Source: Ophiothrix spiculata (Eukaryota > Echinodermata > Ophiuroidea > Amphilepidida > Ophiotrichidae). Taken from it: DNA of 31,374 nt. A model generated the notes under the pieces. It ran no database searches. It saw only the letters and a list, made by a program, of their open reading frames with translations, and was not told where the DNA came from. Shown one piece after another: positions 21,901-30,509 of the stretch (positions are counted from its first letter, which is position 1; every line of letters starts with the position of its first letter). Made by a program: the position numbers and the translations under genes. Location: assembly GCA_000969725.1 (NCBI GenBank), contig JXSR01S015538.1. One strand, given 5' to 3'.

Positions 21901-24900
21901 CAAAACACAATTTGCTAATACATAATCCATAATGATCTTACTCCCGTCATGTGATTATGAAGCGTAATGTCAAAGCTCAACTTTAGTCGTCTACTCTCGA
22001 TAGATTTGCACACAAAATAACTTGGGGATTTTGGGGGTAAAAACGGCGCCCAAGTTCAAGATTTTCTTGTAAAAAAAAACAACCCTTTAGAGCGACACAT
22101 TCCTCGTTTGGCAAAATGTTTGATTCCCCCCCAAGGGTTATTCCTATCGGTTGTACGCCACTTAGTCCAAACCCATTTAGTCCAATACCACTTAGTCCAA
22201 TGTCCAATGACCTATTAGTCCAATGGCCGGGTGGTCCAAAACCCATTTAGTCCATCACCACTTGGTCCAATAAAATTGTGATTATCATTTAGTCAAACAT
22301 CATTTGGTCCAATGACCACTTGGTCCAATGAATTTTGAATACCATTTAGTCCATTGTCATTTAGTCCAATGACCACTTGGTCCAATAAAATTTTGAATGC
22401 CATTTAGTCCATACTCATTTAGTCCAATGACCACTTGGTCCAATAATAATTTGATTTAGTCCATTGTCATTTAGTCCAATGACCACTTGGTCCAATAAAA
22501 TTTTGAATGCCATTTAGTCCATACTCATTTAGTCCAATGACCACTTGGTCCAATAATAATTTGATTTCCATATGGTCCATTGTCATTTAGTTCAATGACC
22601 ACCTGGTCCAATAAATTTTTGATAAACGTTTAGTCCATTGTAGTTTAGTCCAATAACCACTTGGTCCAATAAAATTTTGAATACCGCTTAGTCCAATGTC
22701 ATTCAGTCCAATTACCACTTAGTACAATTTGTACAATTTGTATAATTTGATCATCATTTAGTCCAATGTCATTTAGTCCAATTGTCAGTTGGTCCAATAA
22801 TATTTTGATTACCATTTACAGAACTAGTGCAGTTCCCCTAATATTTCCTCCCATGGACTTAGCAGCAAGCCTAGTCAGCGTGCCTGGGCAAAAAAGAGTC
22901 TCCTGATCTCCCCTTGCACGGACTCAGCAGTGAGCCCAGGCATCATCTCACTCAGTTTAAGCTCATATAATCATATGTATAATCATATGGCTCAGATTGT
23001 AAACATGAGGTCAACCTACAAGAATTTGTAAATTATGTTCTTTTCCAATTGTTTCTGCTCAATTAATTTTTACCCATTGGCATCGTCAACGTCTTTAGCA
23101 AAAGGGATGCCTTTCCAGGGTACGTCGCACCCCCGAATTTGACAATGTACAAAAAGGGTCCACATAAATTCCCTGAATGTCCACCAAAAGAACACCCAAA
23201 GCACCAAAACACATAAATATATGGCGGCCTATTAATAAAATAGTACACAAAATGCTTTGAAAACTGCTAAAACCCTCTTTTTTTTTGCTTGTCACTTTGT
23301 GAAAACCACTAAAAAATAGTTAAGGGTCCACCAAAACAAAAAAAAATCACCAAGAGTAATAAAGTTCATGTTCAATATTCTTGAAGAAAATGATCAATAA
23401 CACCCACTACTAATTCCTTTAAAATGCAATGCAAACAGATATTGTCTTAAAATCATGCAAAACAGACATGTACACAAGGTTACAATTTTCTTTCAATTTA
23501 ATCAAAAGTTTAACTCACATGGTAATGGTAATTAGTGGACCAAATGGTAATTGGACTAAATGGCATTGGACCAAATAGTAATCAAATAATTGTTGGCCCA
23601 AATGGTAATTGGACTAAATGATATTGGACCAAATGGTAATCAAATTATTGTTGGACCAAATGGTAATTGGCCTAAATGATATTGGACCAAATGGAAATAA
23701 AAATATTATTGGACTAAGTGATAATTGGACTAAATGGTAATGGACTAAATGATAATTAAAATTTTATTGGACCAAATGGGAATGGACTAAATGGGTTTTG
23801 GACCACCAGGCTATTGGACTAACAACTAATTGGACTAAATGGGTTTGGACTTTATGGGTTTGGACTAAATGGGTTTGGACCAAGTGGCGACACCCCTTCC
23901 TATCCCTGAAACCTTAATTTTGACTCTAGTTTTGCTTCTGCAAGTACGGGGGCTAATGCAAAAGGATCTGACGCATAGATGGCGTATAAATCTCAGGTTT
24001 TCCTAAGGAGAATATTTATTGCGCGCACGATTAGCAAAGAGAACTAAGTCTGGTATAGGTTTCTGATATTTTATACGTCAAAATTTTTAAGCGTATACTT
24101 GTCGTACGATATTATTCAAACGACTCGGAAGATCAACATTAGTCTTCTACTCTCGATAGATTTGCACACAAATAGCTATGGAAACCCTATGTAAAATGTA
24201 TCCTTGGCTGACTGGGCCATATTAGCTAAACATTTGTTTTATATAGTTGATCGAGTCAAACTGTCATGCCCAGATACTAAGTTATTTGTGTGCAAATCTA
24301 TCGCAGTAGACGGGTAATGGAAACGATCGCATTCTGCCTTTTGAGGGAAGGAATGAATACCAAAAAACATGTTTTCATGCTTTTCAGCAATTAATTTATT
24401 GTACTTTCTTCTTTGTACCAAGCCAGTTTTTACCATATAAATACCCCCCCCCCCAAAAAAAAAACCCTTTAGAGCGACACATTCCTCGTTTGGCCAAATG
24501 TTTGATTCCCCCCCAAGGGTTTTTACTATCCCTGAAACCTTAATTTTGAATCGACTTTTGCGTCTGCAAGTACGGGGGCGTATGCAAAAGGATCTGACGC
24601 ATAGATGGCTTATAAATCTCAGGTTTTCTTAAGCGTATACTTGACGTACGATATTATTCAAACGACTCGGAAGATCAACATTAGTCGTCTACTCTCGATA
24701 GATTTGCACACAAATAACTTATAAAATATTGATCCTCTTTTCTGAATGTTTCCCTTGCAGAGCTATGGAAACTCTAGTTAAACATTTTAAAACAGGAAAA
24801 TCAGTGATCTGTAAAATGTATCCTTGGCTGACTGGGCCATATTAAATAGCTGAACATTTGTTTTATAAAGTTGATCGAATCAAACTGTCATGCCCAGATA

Positions 24901-27900
24901 CTAAGTTATTTGTATGCAAATCTATCGCAGTAGATGGGTAATGACAGGACGGTCCATAAGGGGAAGGGGTCCCATTCAAGTCAAAATTACAAAATACCAA
25001 ATCAGTCCAACATGGGTGCTAAGTCCACGATGGTGCATAAAATGGCTAATTATGTCATATCTTTCCAAAAACATTTCACTTTCACAAAGATGTAGCAGTA
25101 AATTCTGCTCAGTGATATCTCATATGGACTCTTTAATCCACAGGCTAACCATAGTAACTTACATTGATAGCATCTCTTCTCTGTTGACTGAGAGTGCTCA
25201 GTATATCCCACTGGTCACAGATCCTCTTGTACTGATCAGTTATTGTAGAAATGTCTTCATAATTTAAATATCTGAAATAGTACAACAATTAAATACTTTA
25301 AAAACAGCAGTGACATAATTCTTGATCTACAATATGTTATTTCCAACATTAGCAGCTAAAAAGAATCTAAAGCGCCCCTTGATTACAGAACACTGCTGTA
25401 ATTGTTGAAATATGATAATGATACAGCTGCTTTTAAGTGTATAATTTTCACCTCAATATATCACTTACTTCATTTCTTGTACAATTTCTTCAATTCCTTT
25501 GATTCTATTATGCTGTTTTGCTAGATGACTTTCAAAAGCTTCATGTTTTATATTCAAAGCCTGTAAAGAATAAGAAATATACCATGAGATTGAGTACCAT
25601 ACTTGGACCACTTGCATTTTCCTTAACCGTATCAAAAACAATTTTGTAGTTTTGACTGACTTCTGGTTTTTTAACTTTGCAACAATACCAAATATCAGAC
25701 ATTTGTGTACCGGTACCCATCCATGATGTTTTGAAACATTTAATTGCTGAAAGTTTTAAAATTTTGTTTAAAGTTTTTACTAGTGAAAATTAAAACCTAT
25801 CAGATTCAGATTAAATATATTTCAATATCATGAACATGAACAGAAAACAACAACATAAGTAACAAAACACAATGATATTGGGGACATAATCGGAAGGCCA
25901 AAGAGTCCTGAAGTGATTATGCCCCTGTACAATCAGGTTACATAAGACAAAGTCTGCACAAGAAACATAAATAACACAAGACAATGCCCAAATACAAATA
26001 GGATTTGATATAGATGGAGATTTCAAAAAAATGAACTTCTTACATATATGCCCAAATATTCAACTAATATTTTGATAACCTATTAGACACTGAATCCAAA
26101 ACAATGCAATTGCATTTATTAAAATAATATCATTTTTTAAATTGCCCATTTTCACAACTTTCATTTTATACCTTTGTCAAAAATAAGATACCACATTCAG
26201 GCTGAATGCATCAGTATCAAATTACACTGCCAATATAAGTTTCAAAATTTCAATATGTTTAGACTACTTTTGGTTAGTAATGAAATGAAAGAAGAAAATT
26301 GAAATTCTTTAACCTTGGAGAAACAAAAATATATCTTTGCTTGTCAGCAAAAGGTCCTTACTGGCTTGTCTTTAAACTCCAAAATATGATGCTGGCTCTG
26401 ATTCAAAACATTGTTGATATCATTTTTGCAACTAATCGGATTTTGCTGAAGAAATATGTCAGACTGATTTCTTTTCTCATAAACAAAACACAAAATAAAA
26501 TTGTCTTCACAATAGTCAATACTCACATTAAGCTCATAGAGCTGAGTTGTTGAAAAGTCATTATCTCTAAGCAGTTCCTCTTTACCATCTGACCATGCTT
26601 CATGGATGTCACATTTATGCTTGAACTTCTTGGCAAGATAGTCCAGTCTCTCCAATCTAAATCACAAAAAAATATTGACAAGATACTAAAGTATGGTGCA
26701 AAATGGGTTTTGTACCACACACAGCAACATGCATAAGACTTGCATAAATTGTATAATCAGAAGAGCTAAAGGCACCTTGATCATCAAATTGTTTTTACAA
26801 TATTCAATCATTTATTTCTTCCACATATGCAAAATTACAGTAACAATATATCAAAAATAGCACATAACATTGTAAACTGAAATTATAACATTGTGGAGGA
26901 GGACTGGGAAATAAGCATAAAGCCTGTCGAGTCCCAGACTCCAAGTATCTTAAATGAATTACACATAAATAATAAAAAATAATGAATGCACACCATCCTC
27001 TCTATCCACAATGCGATGGCCACAGAGTAGAATGAAAGGACGGGACATTTTAACATGATTTTTCAGATACATATGAAATTGATCAAAATATCGTAGAGAA
27101 TATGCAAGAATTCATGACAAGAATTTTTTCTTTTGTCATAACAAAGGGCGCGTTCTCACTGTGATGTTTGGTACCAGGTTGTGGTCCTCGATGCTATATC
27201 AAGCCCATTTCCTTAGCCAGTGAGAACGCATTTTAAGTGGGCTCAGATCTACATCCGAGATCGGTTTCGAGACCACCTCATGTAGGTAGTCTCGGTACCA
27301 GGACGTGGTACCAAATGCATAATGGGAACACGTCCATGAATTGTAAGTGGGCCCGGCTCACATACTACCGGAAACCATGTTGGCCATTGTGTTTATTTAT
27401 GATAGGCTATAGTTTATCTCAGAGTTGTTTTTCTTCGTTCATGGGGTTTTTCTTTCCAACGCTTGTTGTTAAGGCCTTCTTCATACTGATGCACTTATTT
27501 ATGCACGTATTTGCAAAGCGTAATTTGTTGATTTCGATTGTTTACGCTCACGCTGTTGGCACGCGCGTTAAGAGTGACGTGCATGACCCGATTTGAAAGG
27601 AAAAACAACTTTGAGAGATAATTTAGCTGTATTCTAAACTTCGCAAACATGATGGATGTCAATTACGTTACCTTGCATTTCCTGTATCTGCTCCTACAAG
27701 CATATATTTACACCATTTTTTAAAAACTTTAGCGTAAAGTAAGTAGGCATATACAGCATACCCGGGACAGCATATTTACATTTACGTTCATAGCCACTAT
27801 TGCCCAAATAACATGAGCACTCGTGGTACAACATGCCTGGTTGAGGATATGAAACATTGGCAGAATTATTGTGGAGAGATGAACAAATTCAACAGAAGTT

Positions 27901-30509
27901 CAGTGCAATCTTCCACAACAGGAATGTTTAGGTAGTGACTCACTGGGACATTCACTGCAAAACCTGGTAGTGAACGGTCTGGATCGCATCAAGTGAACAA
28001 CAAAAATGCTCGATATCACATCGGCATTTAGCACGGGTGGTAGTTCTTTATTGTTTACCCTGACTCAGTTACCTCTCCTTAGTAAGGGGGGGGGCCTGAT
28101 GCCAAAAGGGGGGGTCCTTAAAATGTTTCATCCCCGTAAGGGAGGGCCTTGAAAAAAATGACCACAAATTTTCCGGTAAAAAATGAGTTTACATGCTTTT
28201 CTATGGGGTTGACCACTAATTTTTGTCGCAAAAAGGGGGGCCCTTAAAATTTTCGAGGTCGAAAAGGAAGGCCCCGAACATTTTCCGCGATAATATTTTT
28301 TTGCATCAGGCCCCCCCCCCCTCCCTTACAAGTGTTTGTGAACGGTCCCTCCTTATCACTTTCAATTCAAATATTTCCGAAAGATTATATCATTGTTATG
28401 GAGTTGTCAAATATAAACTTTTCATAATAACCTATCAAGGTACTTGTGCAAACAAACGTTACAACAGTGTGACAATCCTAAATACATTGACATTACAATT
28501 TGCTGCAGCCACACACATTAAAGTGACAAGATACTGACATGCTGAAATCATCTTCATATCAAGCAAACCCAAAAGCAAAATGAGATCATTTCTACTTAAT
28601 TACCTCTTCATCTCTGCCATCAACCAGCCTTCATAACTACACTCTGCTTGCTCAAGATGTTTCCATTCTTTCATGATATCCTACAGAAAAAAAACACAGG
28701 AAAGTCATTAGTAGTCTAATACTACTCAACAGCATCTTGTACACTCATAAAATATCATCTAAAGATTAGTCATAACAAATGATAACTTTTTCATGGAAGT
28801 TTATCTGTGTTGATAAAACATGAATTTTACACTTTCAGTAAAACCCCATATTTCAACACATACCTCATACTTTTCGAAGAAAATTGTTTGTTTCCCATCA
28901 GTGAGAATGAGAGTCTCAGATCATGACCTTCGAGAACACATACTTAAATCGACTTTGAGGAGCTTAACAATCTTATCCATAAATTCAGTGGTATGTCTTG
29001 GACGAGTGTATGCATCGTAACCAAAAGTATAGCACTTTATTACAATAACCAATAACTCCATTGTTTTTCCCCAAATTTTCCAACTTTCTGAACTTTCTGA
29101 TTAAGGCCTTATTGCTATGGTCAATTTTTAGAACATTTTGAAGACACTCAATGGACCATAAGGGCTATTCATGCTGCTAGTGCAGTTCATGTGAGGTCAA
29201 GGGTTACAGCTTAATGGGTTATCGGTAACCTTGAAATAACCTCAGACATGAAGATGACCTTCAAGTCAAATCTTGAACCTTTTTTGGATTTGCCCTTGCA
29301 TGACCTTGACCCAACCACTCAAAGGTTTCACAATATGCACAAAATCCACCAAATTTTGTCATTGTACACCGTGTGTAAGATATGTTGCTGATATCAGACA
29401 GTGCACAGAAAAGAAACTGCTATTTCTCTTTCTGAACCAAAATTTGACAAGAAAGAAAAGCTAAGAAAATAGATGATTATTGTCAATTCACACTTACTGA
29501 GACCATCTTTCCTTCTGAAGGCCTGTATGCTGGTCTCTTGTGAAGGCACAACTTGGTCTGCAATGTATTGAAGGTAGAGTCTAACTTCCGCTTCTCCTCA
29601 AGTTTCTGTAATTTCTCTGTACACCGATAATTTTTGAATCCTACCAATTTGTTCTGAAACAAAAGACAGTTATATTAGCAATGACGCCTACATACTCGTG
29701 TAGTTTTGTAGCTTTGTGACGTATATTTTGGGAAGAATCTTGTTGCTTTCGGTTGTCTTAGTGGCAAAGCTACATGTCGCTAAGATAATTATTATCTGCA
29801 AACTTTGGTAGCGCGACAAGATTTTTCAAGCTCAAATGAATTCAACTATCAAAGCGACATGAAGCAACAAACTTAAAGCTGCACAGCTACAAAACTACGA
29901 AAGTGTGAAATGGAGCAAGTGACAGAGCTACAAAGCTGCAAAGCAACAATAAGTATGAAAGCAGCATTAATCACTCTAGTGCAGGCCTGTTCTAGTAAAG
30001 ACTGTATCACAAATTGATGAATGCAGCCAAGGCTTAAAGATTTCTTTATTTTACTGATTCTCCTCATAAAAGGGAGAAAAGGTGAAAAATGCATGTTTTG
30101 AAAAGGATTCGAACCAGAGACTTCCGTTTTCCGAAAGCGAGTAGCACCAATAGCAAGCAACCACTGAGTCATTGCACGGACAGTGAATTGGTCCCTGCAT
30201 ATAACCCCATTTGTGAGGCATTTTCATGATTTTTTACAGTGGAATTTAGCAAGATCTGGAACAATTAGGTTTACCTCCTTGTATAAAGATAAGGTTACTT
30301 ACCACTTACTAAACCAACTTGCACAAAAACCTAAGGTGGAAACTAGATTCATTACCTGTATCTGTGGGAGCATGTTCCCAGGAAGCGTTCTGTCTTCAAG
30401 CCATGGAGTGGTTTGAAACTAGATTCATTACCTGTATCTGTGGGAGCGTGTTCTCAGGAAGCGTCCTGTCCTCAAGCCATGGAGTGGTTTTCTTGATCCA
30501 TGCTAAAAG
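12788..30509 (-). CDS. Divergent alpha-actinin, spectrin-repeat rod and EF-hand C-terminus (13 exons, 5' end outside the window)
   Basis: Thirteen minus-strand exons join with consistent phases into 602 residues and a TGA stop. Alpha-actinin is an antiparallel dimeric actin cross-linker of stress fibres, adhesions and Z-discs. Collinear landmarks: [15 protein letters not shown] (rod start), FNTLQTKL and RPSEGKMVS (repeat 1), [11 protein letters not shown] and [12 protein letters not shown] (repeat 2), KICDQW-like [25 protein letters not shown] (repeat 4), [11 protein letters not shown] and [13 protein letters not shown] (EF domain), ALDYINFS (end). Approximate residues: repeat 1, 1-104; repeat 2, 105-214; repeat 3, 215-343; repeat 4, 344-450; EF domain, 455-602. 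By eye, conservation is lower than usual for an animal alpha-actinin. The calcium loops, the repeat-3 Trp and the C-terminal PDZ ligand are altered, so it may be a derived paralogue. The CH domains must lie beyond 31374. Confidence 0.93.
12947..13943 (-). other. Alpha-actinin intron with a C/G-rich repeat fragment
   Basis: Between about 13490 and 13870 lies a repeat-like segment bounded by G-rich text (gagggggaggggg) and a 16-17 base C run, with internal periodic ccccnttttcag-like phrases. It resembles the ends of other G/C-run repeats in the window. No exon was found. Confidence 0.4.
13944..14186 (-). CDS. Alpha-actinin exon 12 of those visible (EF-hands 1 and 2)
   Basis: The acceptor is gttcaatctag and the donor is aag|gtgagc. 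It has 81 codons in phase 0. With the previous exon, loop 1 reads [12 protein letters not shown] and loop 2 reads [12 protein letters not shown]; both lack the acidic residue at position 12 and most oxygen ligands. [13 protein letters not shown] and FLQYMTRE are typical alpha-actinin helices. Confidence 0.92.
14187..15386 (-). other. Alpha-actinin intron without recognised features
   Basis: No exon, transposon ends or tandem repeat could be recognised. The plus-strand open frames near 14.8 and 15.1 kb have no domain and overlap the intron only. Confidence 0.4.
15387..15539 (-). CDS. Alpha-actinin exon 11 of those visible (end of repeat 4, start of EF domain)
   Basis: The acceptor is caattacag and the donor is aag|gtaggc. 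It has 51 codons in phase 0: [20 protein letters not shown], then [18 protein letters not shown], then [13 protein letters not shown]. The exon ends at residue 2 of EF loop 1. Confidence 0.92.
15947..16657. mobile_element. 711-bp TTAA-flanked fold-back element in an alpha-actinin intron
   Basis: The left arm begins ggctggggtagaccttcaac and the right arm, other strand, ggctggtgtagacctttaaa. The arms remain alignable for most of 340 bp (tttttgtactctaactct, gaaagcctaactaaaattt, aaacaaatgtctaggaacgg, ttttctcaaatttntgattt) around a centre near 16300. TTAA flanks both ends (15943-15946 and 16658-16661). No coding capacity. Confidence 0.85.
17118..17344 (-). CDS. Alpha-actinin exon 10 of those visible (spectrin repeat 4)
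   Basis: The acceptor is gcctctag, chosen over the nearby ctgctcag because it alone keeps the frame and gives [15 protein letters not shown] as in other alpha-actinins. The donor is gag|gtaagc. It has two bases plus 75 codons, including [32 protein letters not shown] and [10 protein letters not shown]. Confidence 0.9.
17590..17790 (+). mobile_element. SINE-like fragment (putative)
   Basis: gggtttgagtcc at 17638-17649 resembles a Pol III B box, and downstream ctgggtactacggtcttctt resembles the gggtactccggtttcctccc phrase found in many animal SINEs. No A box is clear, so the call rests on remembered phrase similarity. Confidence 0.35.
18137..18221 (-). CDS. Alpha-actinin exon 9 of those visible (end of repeat 3)
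   Basis: The acceptor is ttcttgccag and the donor is caat|gtatcc. It has 28 codons plus one base: [20 protein letters not shown] then KLEESRQQ. The donor is atypical (gtatcc), but the phase fits the next exon only if its acceptor is taken at 17346-17345. Confidence 0.85.
18387..18726. mobile_element. Inverted-repeat element with tacccg/cgggta motifs (putative MITE)
   Basis: The left end gtcgggcaggtaac..agttacccg faces the right end gtcgggtagataac..tttacccgcc, with an AT-rich middle. The arms are imperfect and no target duplication is clear. Confidence 0.4.
18934..19468. mobile_element. TTAA-flanked element, interrupted by a pogo-like MITE
   Basis: The left end AGGTGTAATTCATGATTC and the right end (other strand) AGGGGCAATCCATGTTCC are imperfect inverted repeats, with TTAA at 18930-18933 and 19469-19472. 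A 187-bp TA-flanked element sits inside at 19193-19379. Confidence 0.55.
19193..19379. mobile_element. pogo/Tigger-like MITE with TA TSD
   Basis: Its ends are perfect 23-bp inverted repeats beginning CAGTAGAAACTCATTATAAC. TA flanks both sides (19191-19192 and 19380-19381). The cagtagaaactcattataacga start closely resembles termini of pogo/Tigger-derived MITEs. A second imperfect inverted pair (tttatatccaaaatttcgtt, ttcttatatcagatttcgtt) lies inside. Confidence 0.85.
19789..19947 (-). CDS. Alpha-actinin exon 8 of those visible (spectrin repeat 3)
   Basis: The acceptor is attcccgaag, with a weak pyrimidine tract, and the donor is gaa|gtaagt. It has 53 codons in phase 0 with [33 protein letters not shown] and [11 protein letters not shown]; the NPYT motif is a family landmark. 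Confidence 0.9.
20500..21450. repeat. Irregular tandem array of about four units in an alpha-actinin intron
   Basis: A block containing gtcatgatagga, ggataggattatggcggtg, gcgaattgagttgagctcta, cgtcagattggggtcagaac and cagagacgtctgcag recurs. The cgtcagattg landmark occurs near 20691, 20941, 21111 and 21308, so spacings are about 250, 170 and 197 bp; differences come from internal indels. Copies 3 and 4 are nearly identical, copy 1 is the most diverged. A partial unit (ggttgtttccctgcc) closes the array near 21435. Confidence 0.85.
21674..21814 (-). CDS. Alpha-actinin exon 7 of those visible (spectrin repeat 3)
   Basis: The acceptor is aatctgtag and the donor is cag|gtatgg. It has 47 codons in phase 0: [20 protein letters not shown], then [18 protein letters not shown], then LVHSVEEIQ. 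The position of the conserved spectrin-repeat Trp is AAG (Lys) at 21737-21739. Confidence 0.9.
22149..23896. mobile_element. 1.75-kb non-autonomous element made of inverted TTAGTCC arrays, 8-bp TSD
   Basis: The left end is GGTTGTACGCCACTTAGTCC and the right end on the other strand is GGGGTGTCGCCACTTGGTCC; both continue AAACCCATTTAGTCC. TTCCTATC flanks both sides (22141-22148, 23897-23904). The left arm (to about 22820) is a degenerate array of atttagtccaatgaccactt and tggtccaataaaattttga units; the right arm (23520-23890) is the same motif in reverse orientation. About 700 bp of non-repetitive spacer lies between. The 8-bp duplication suggests a hAT-type transposase in trans. No protein is encoded. 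Confidence 0.85.
24146..24310. mobile_element. Small MITE-like unit with tctactctcgatagatttgc ends (copy 1)
   Basis: The left arm starts TCTACTCTCGATAGATTTGC and the right arm, other strand, TCTACTGCGATAGATTTGCA; both run on to CACACAAAT. One indel separates the arms. A related longer unit is at 24688-24934 and a lone left end is at 21990. Confidence 0.65.
24463..24940. mobile_element. Older repeat copy B (uninterrupted)
   Basis: It matches copy A throughout and preserves the site where copy A was interrupted: ccaagggtttttactatccc here against ccaagggttattcctatc/ccctg in copy A. It ends in a second MITE-like unit (24688-24934). Confidence 0.75.
24688..24934. mobile_element. Small MITE-like unit with tctactctcgatagatttgc ends (copy 2)
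   Basis: The same ends as the unit at 24146-24310, with an interior about 80 bp longer that includes aaaatattgatcctctttt, missing from the first copy. Confidence 0.65.
25163..25271 (-). CDS. Alpha-actinin exon 6 of those visible (end of repeat 2)
   Basis: The acceptor is ctatttcag and the donor is aat|gtaagt. One base completes a Lys, then 36 codons including [28 protein letters not shown] and DAIN. Confidence 0.92.
25469..25560 (-). CDS. Alpha-actinin exon 5 of those visible (spectrin repeat 2)
   Basis: The acceptor is ttctttacag and the donor is gaa|gtaagt. It has 30 codons plus two bases: [20 protein letters not shown] then [17 protein letters not shown] is strongly conserved in alpha-actinins and shows the register is right. 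Confidence 0.93.
25561..26526 (-). other. Alpha-actinin intron without recognised features
   Basis: AT-rich, canonical splice ends, no repeat structure or exon that I can recognise. Confidence 0.4.
26527..26656 (-). CDS. Alpha-actinin exon 4 of those visible (spectrin repeat 2)
   Basis: The acceptor is tttgtgatttag and the donor is aat|gtgagt. One base completes the split Arg, then 43 codons: [43 protein letters not shown]. The conserved helix-A Trp of repeat 2 is present. Confidence 0.93.
27146..27332. mobile_element. Inverted-repeat element with gttctcac ends (putative MITE)
   Basis: The left end gggcgcgttctcactgtgat..tttggtaccagg faces the right end gtggtaccaaatgcat..gggaacacg, imperfectly complementary. 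The interior repeats agtgagaacgcatttta. The target duplication is unclear. Confidence 0.4.
28082..28347. mobile_element. G/C-run inverted-repeat element
   Basis: gtaagggg..gcctgatgc at the left (28082 on) and gcatcaggcc..cccttac at the right (to 28329) are inverted. The right flank gaacggtccct matches the terminal motif of the Harbinger-like MITE at 9832-10436, suggesting a truncated relative. The open frame 28223-28537 is not credible. Confidence 0.5.
28604..28680 (-). CDS. Alpha-actinin exon 3 of those visible (end of repeat 1)
   Basis: The acceptor is tttctgtag and the donor is agag|gtaatt. It has 25 codons plus two bases ([24 protein letters not shown]); the split codon completes to Arg with the next exon. 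Confidence 0.9.
28681..29497 (-). other. Alpha-actinin intron without recognised features
   Basis: Contains plain AT-rich DNA with some gacctt-type repetition near 29190-29310. No exon or element is recognised. Confidence 0.4.
29498..29653 (-). CDS. Alpha-actinin exon 2 of those visible (spectrin repeat 1)
   Basis: The acceptor is ttgtttcag and the donor is tca|gtaagt. It has 52 codons in phase 0, from [11 protein letters not shown] through [18 protein letters not shown] to [15 protein letters not shown] is a hallmark of alpha-actinin repeat 1. Confidence 0.92.
29697..29903. repeat. Inverted repeat rich in tagctttgt/acaaagcta motifs
   Basis: gtagttttgtagct at the left and agctacaaaactac at the right are exact inverted repeats. 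The interior repeats short words such as caaagctac, gcgaca and aagcaacaa in both orientations. Probably a MITE; no TSD was resolved. Confidence 0.45.
30095..30178 (-). repeat. tRNA-derived relic (SINE head or tRNA pseudogene)
   Basis: The minus strand carries TGACTCAGTGG (30171-30161, A-box-like) and GGTTCGAATCC (30115-30105, perfect B box) at tRNA-like spacing, with an open-looking anticodon arm ctactcgctttcgg between. The acceptor and T stems do not pair, so it is not a functional tRNA. Confidence 0.6.
30339..30490. repeat. 76-bp tandem duplication across an alpha-actinin exon-intron junction
   Basis: The unit starting gaaactagattcattacctg occurs at 30339-30414 and 30415-30490, about 92% identical by eye. 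Each unit holds, on the minus strand, the 3' part of the exon ([16 protein letters not shown]), a cag|gtaatg donor and the first bases of the intron. The upstream copy is the real exon end. The second copy has substitutions (E to G, T to M) and no usable acceptor. Confidence 0.9.
30432..30509 (-). CDS. Alpha-actinin exon 1 of those visible (rod start)
   Basis: The acceptor is atcaacag (AG at 30511-30510) and the donor is cag|gtaatg (GT at 30431-30430). It has 26 codons, phase 0 at both ends: [15 protein letters not shown] then [11 protein letters not shown], matching the start of alpha-actinin spectrin repeat 1. A second copy of its 3' part lies immediately downstream (30339-30414). Confidence 0.85.

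Larger units (their letters stand above)
21990..24316. mobile_element. Older repeat copy A, split by a later insertion
   Basis: The parts 22081-22148 and 23905-24316 together are homologous to copy B (24463-24940): ctttagagcgacacattcct, then atccctgaaaccttaatttt, then caaaaggatctgacgcatag and gactgggccatatta. It contains a small inverted-repeat unit and begins with a lone tctactctcgatagatttgc end at 21990. Confidence 0.75.

Noticed and set aside
21983-22246. 87-codon minus-strand frame with repeated GLSGIG-like residues
   Set aside because: It is a translation of the TTAGTCC tandem repeats across a transposon border.
22141-23890. CRISPR-like array
   Set aside because: Short repeated words are degenerate, lack uniform spacers, and occur as mirror-image arrays within a transposon with an 8-bp duplication in an animal genome.
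27237-28537. Plus-strand open frames at 27.2 and 28.2 kb
   Set aside because: They overlap inverted-repeat elements within an actinin intron and contain no recognisable domain.
30095-30178. Functional tRNA gene
   Set aside because: The A and B boxes are good, but the acceptor and T stems do not pair, so it can only be a derived relic.
30356-30414. Second copy of the rod-start exon as a mutually exclusive alternative exon
   Set aside because: Only a 13-bp gap (gtaatgaatctag) separates it from the first donor and there is no pyrimidine tract or workable acceptor; a simple tandem duplication explains it.
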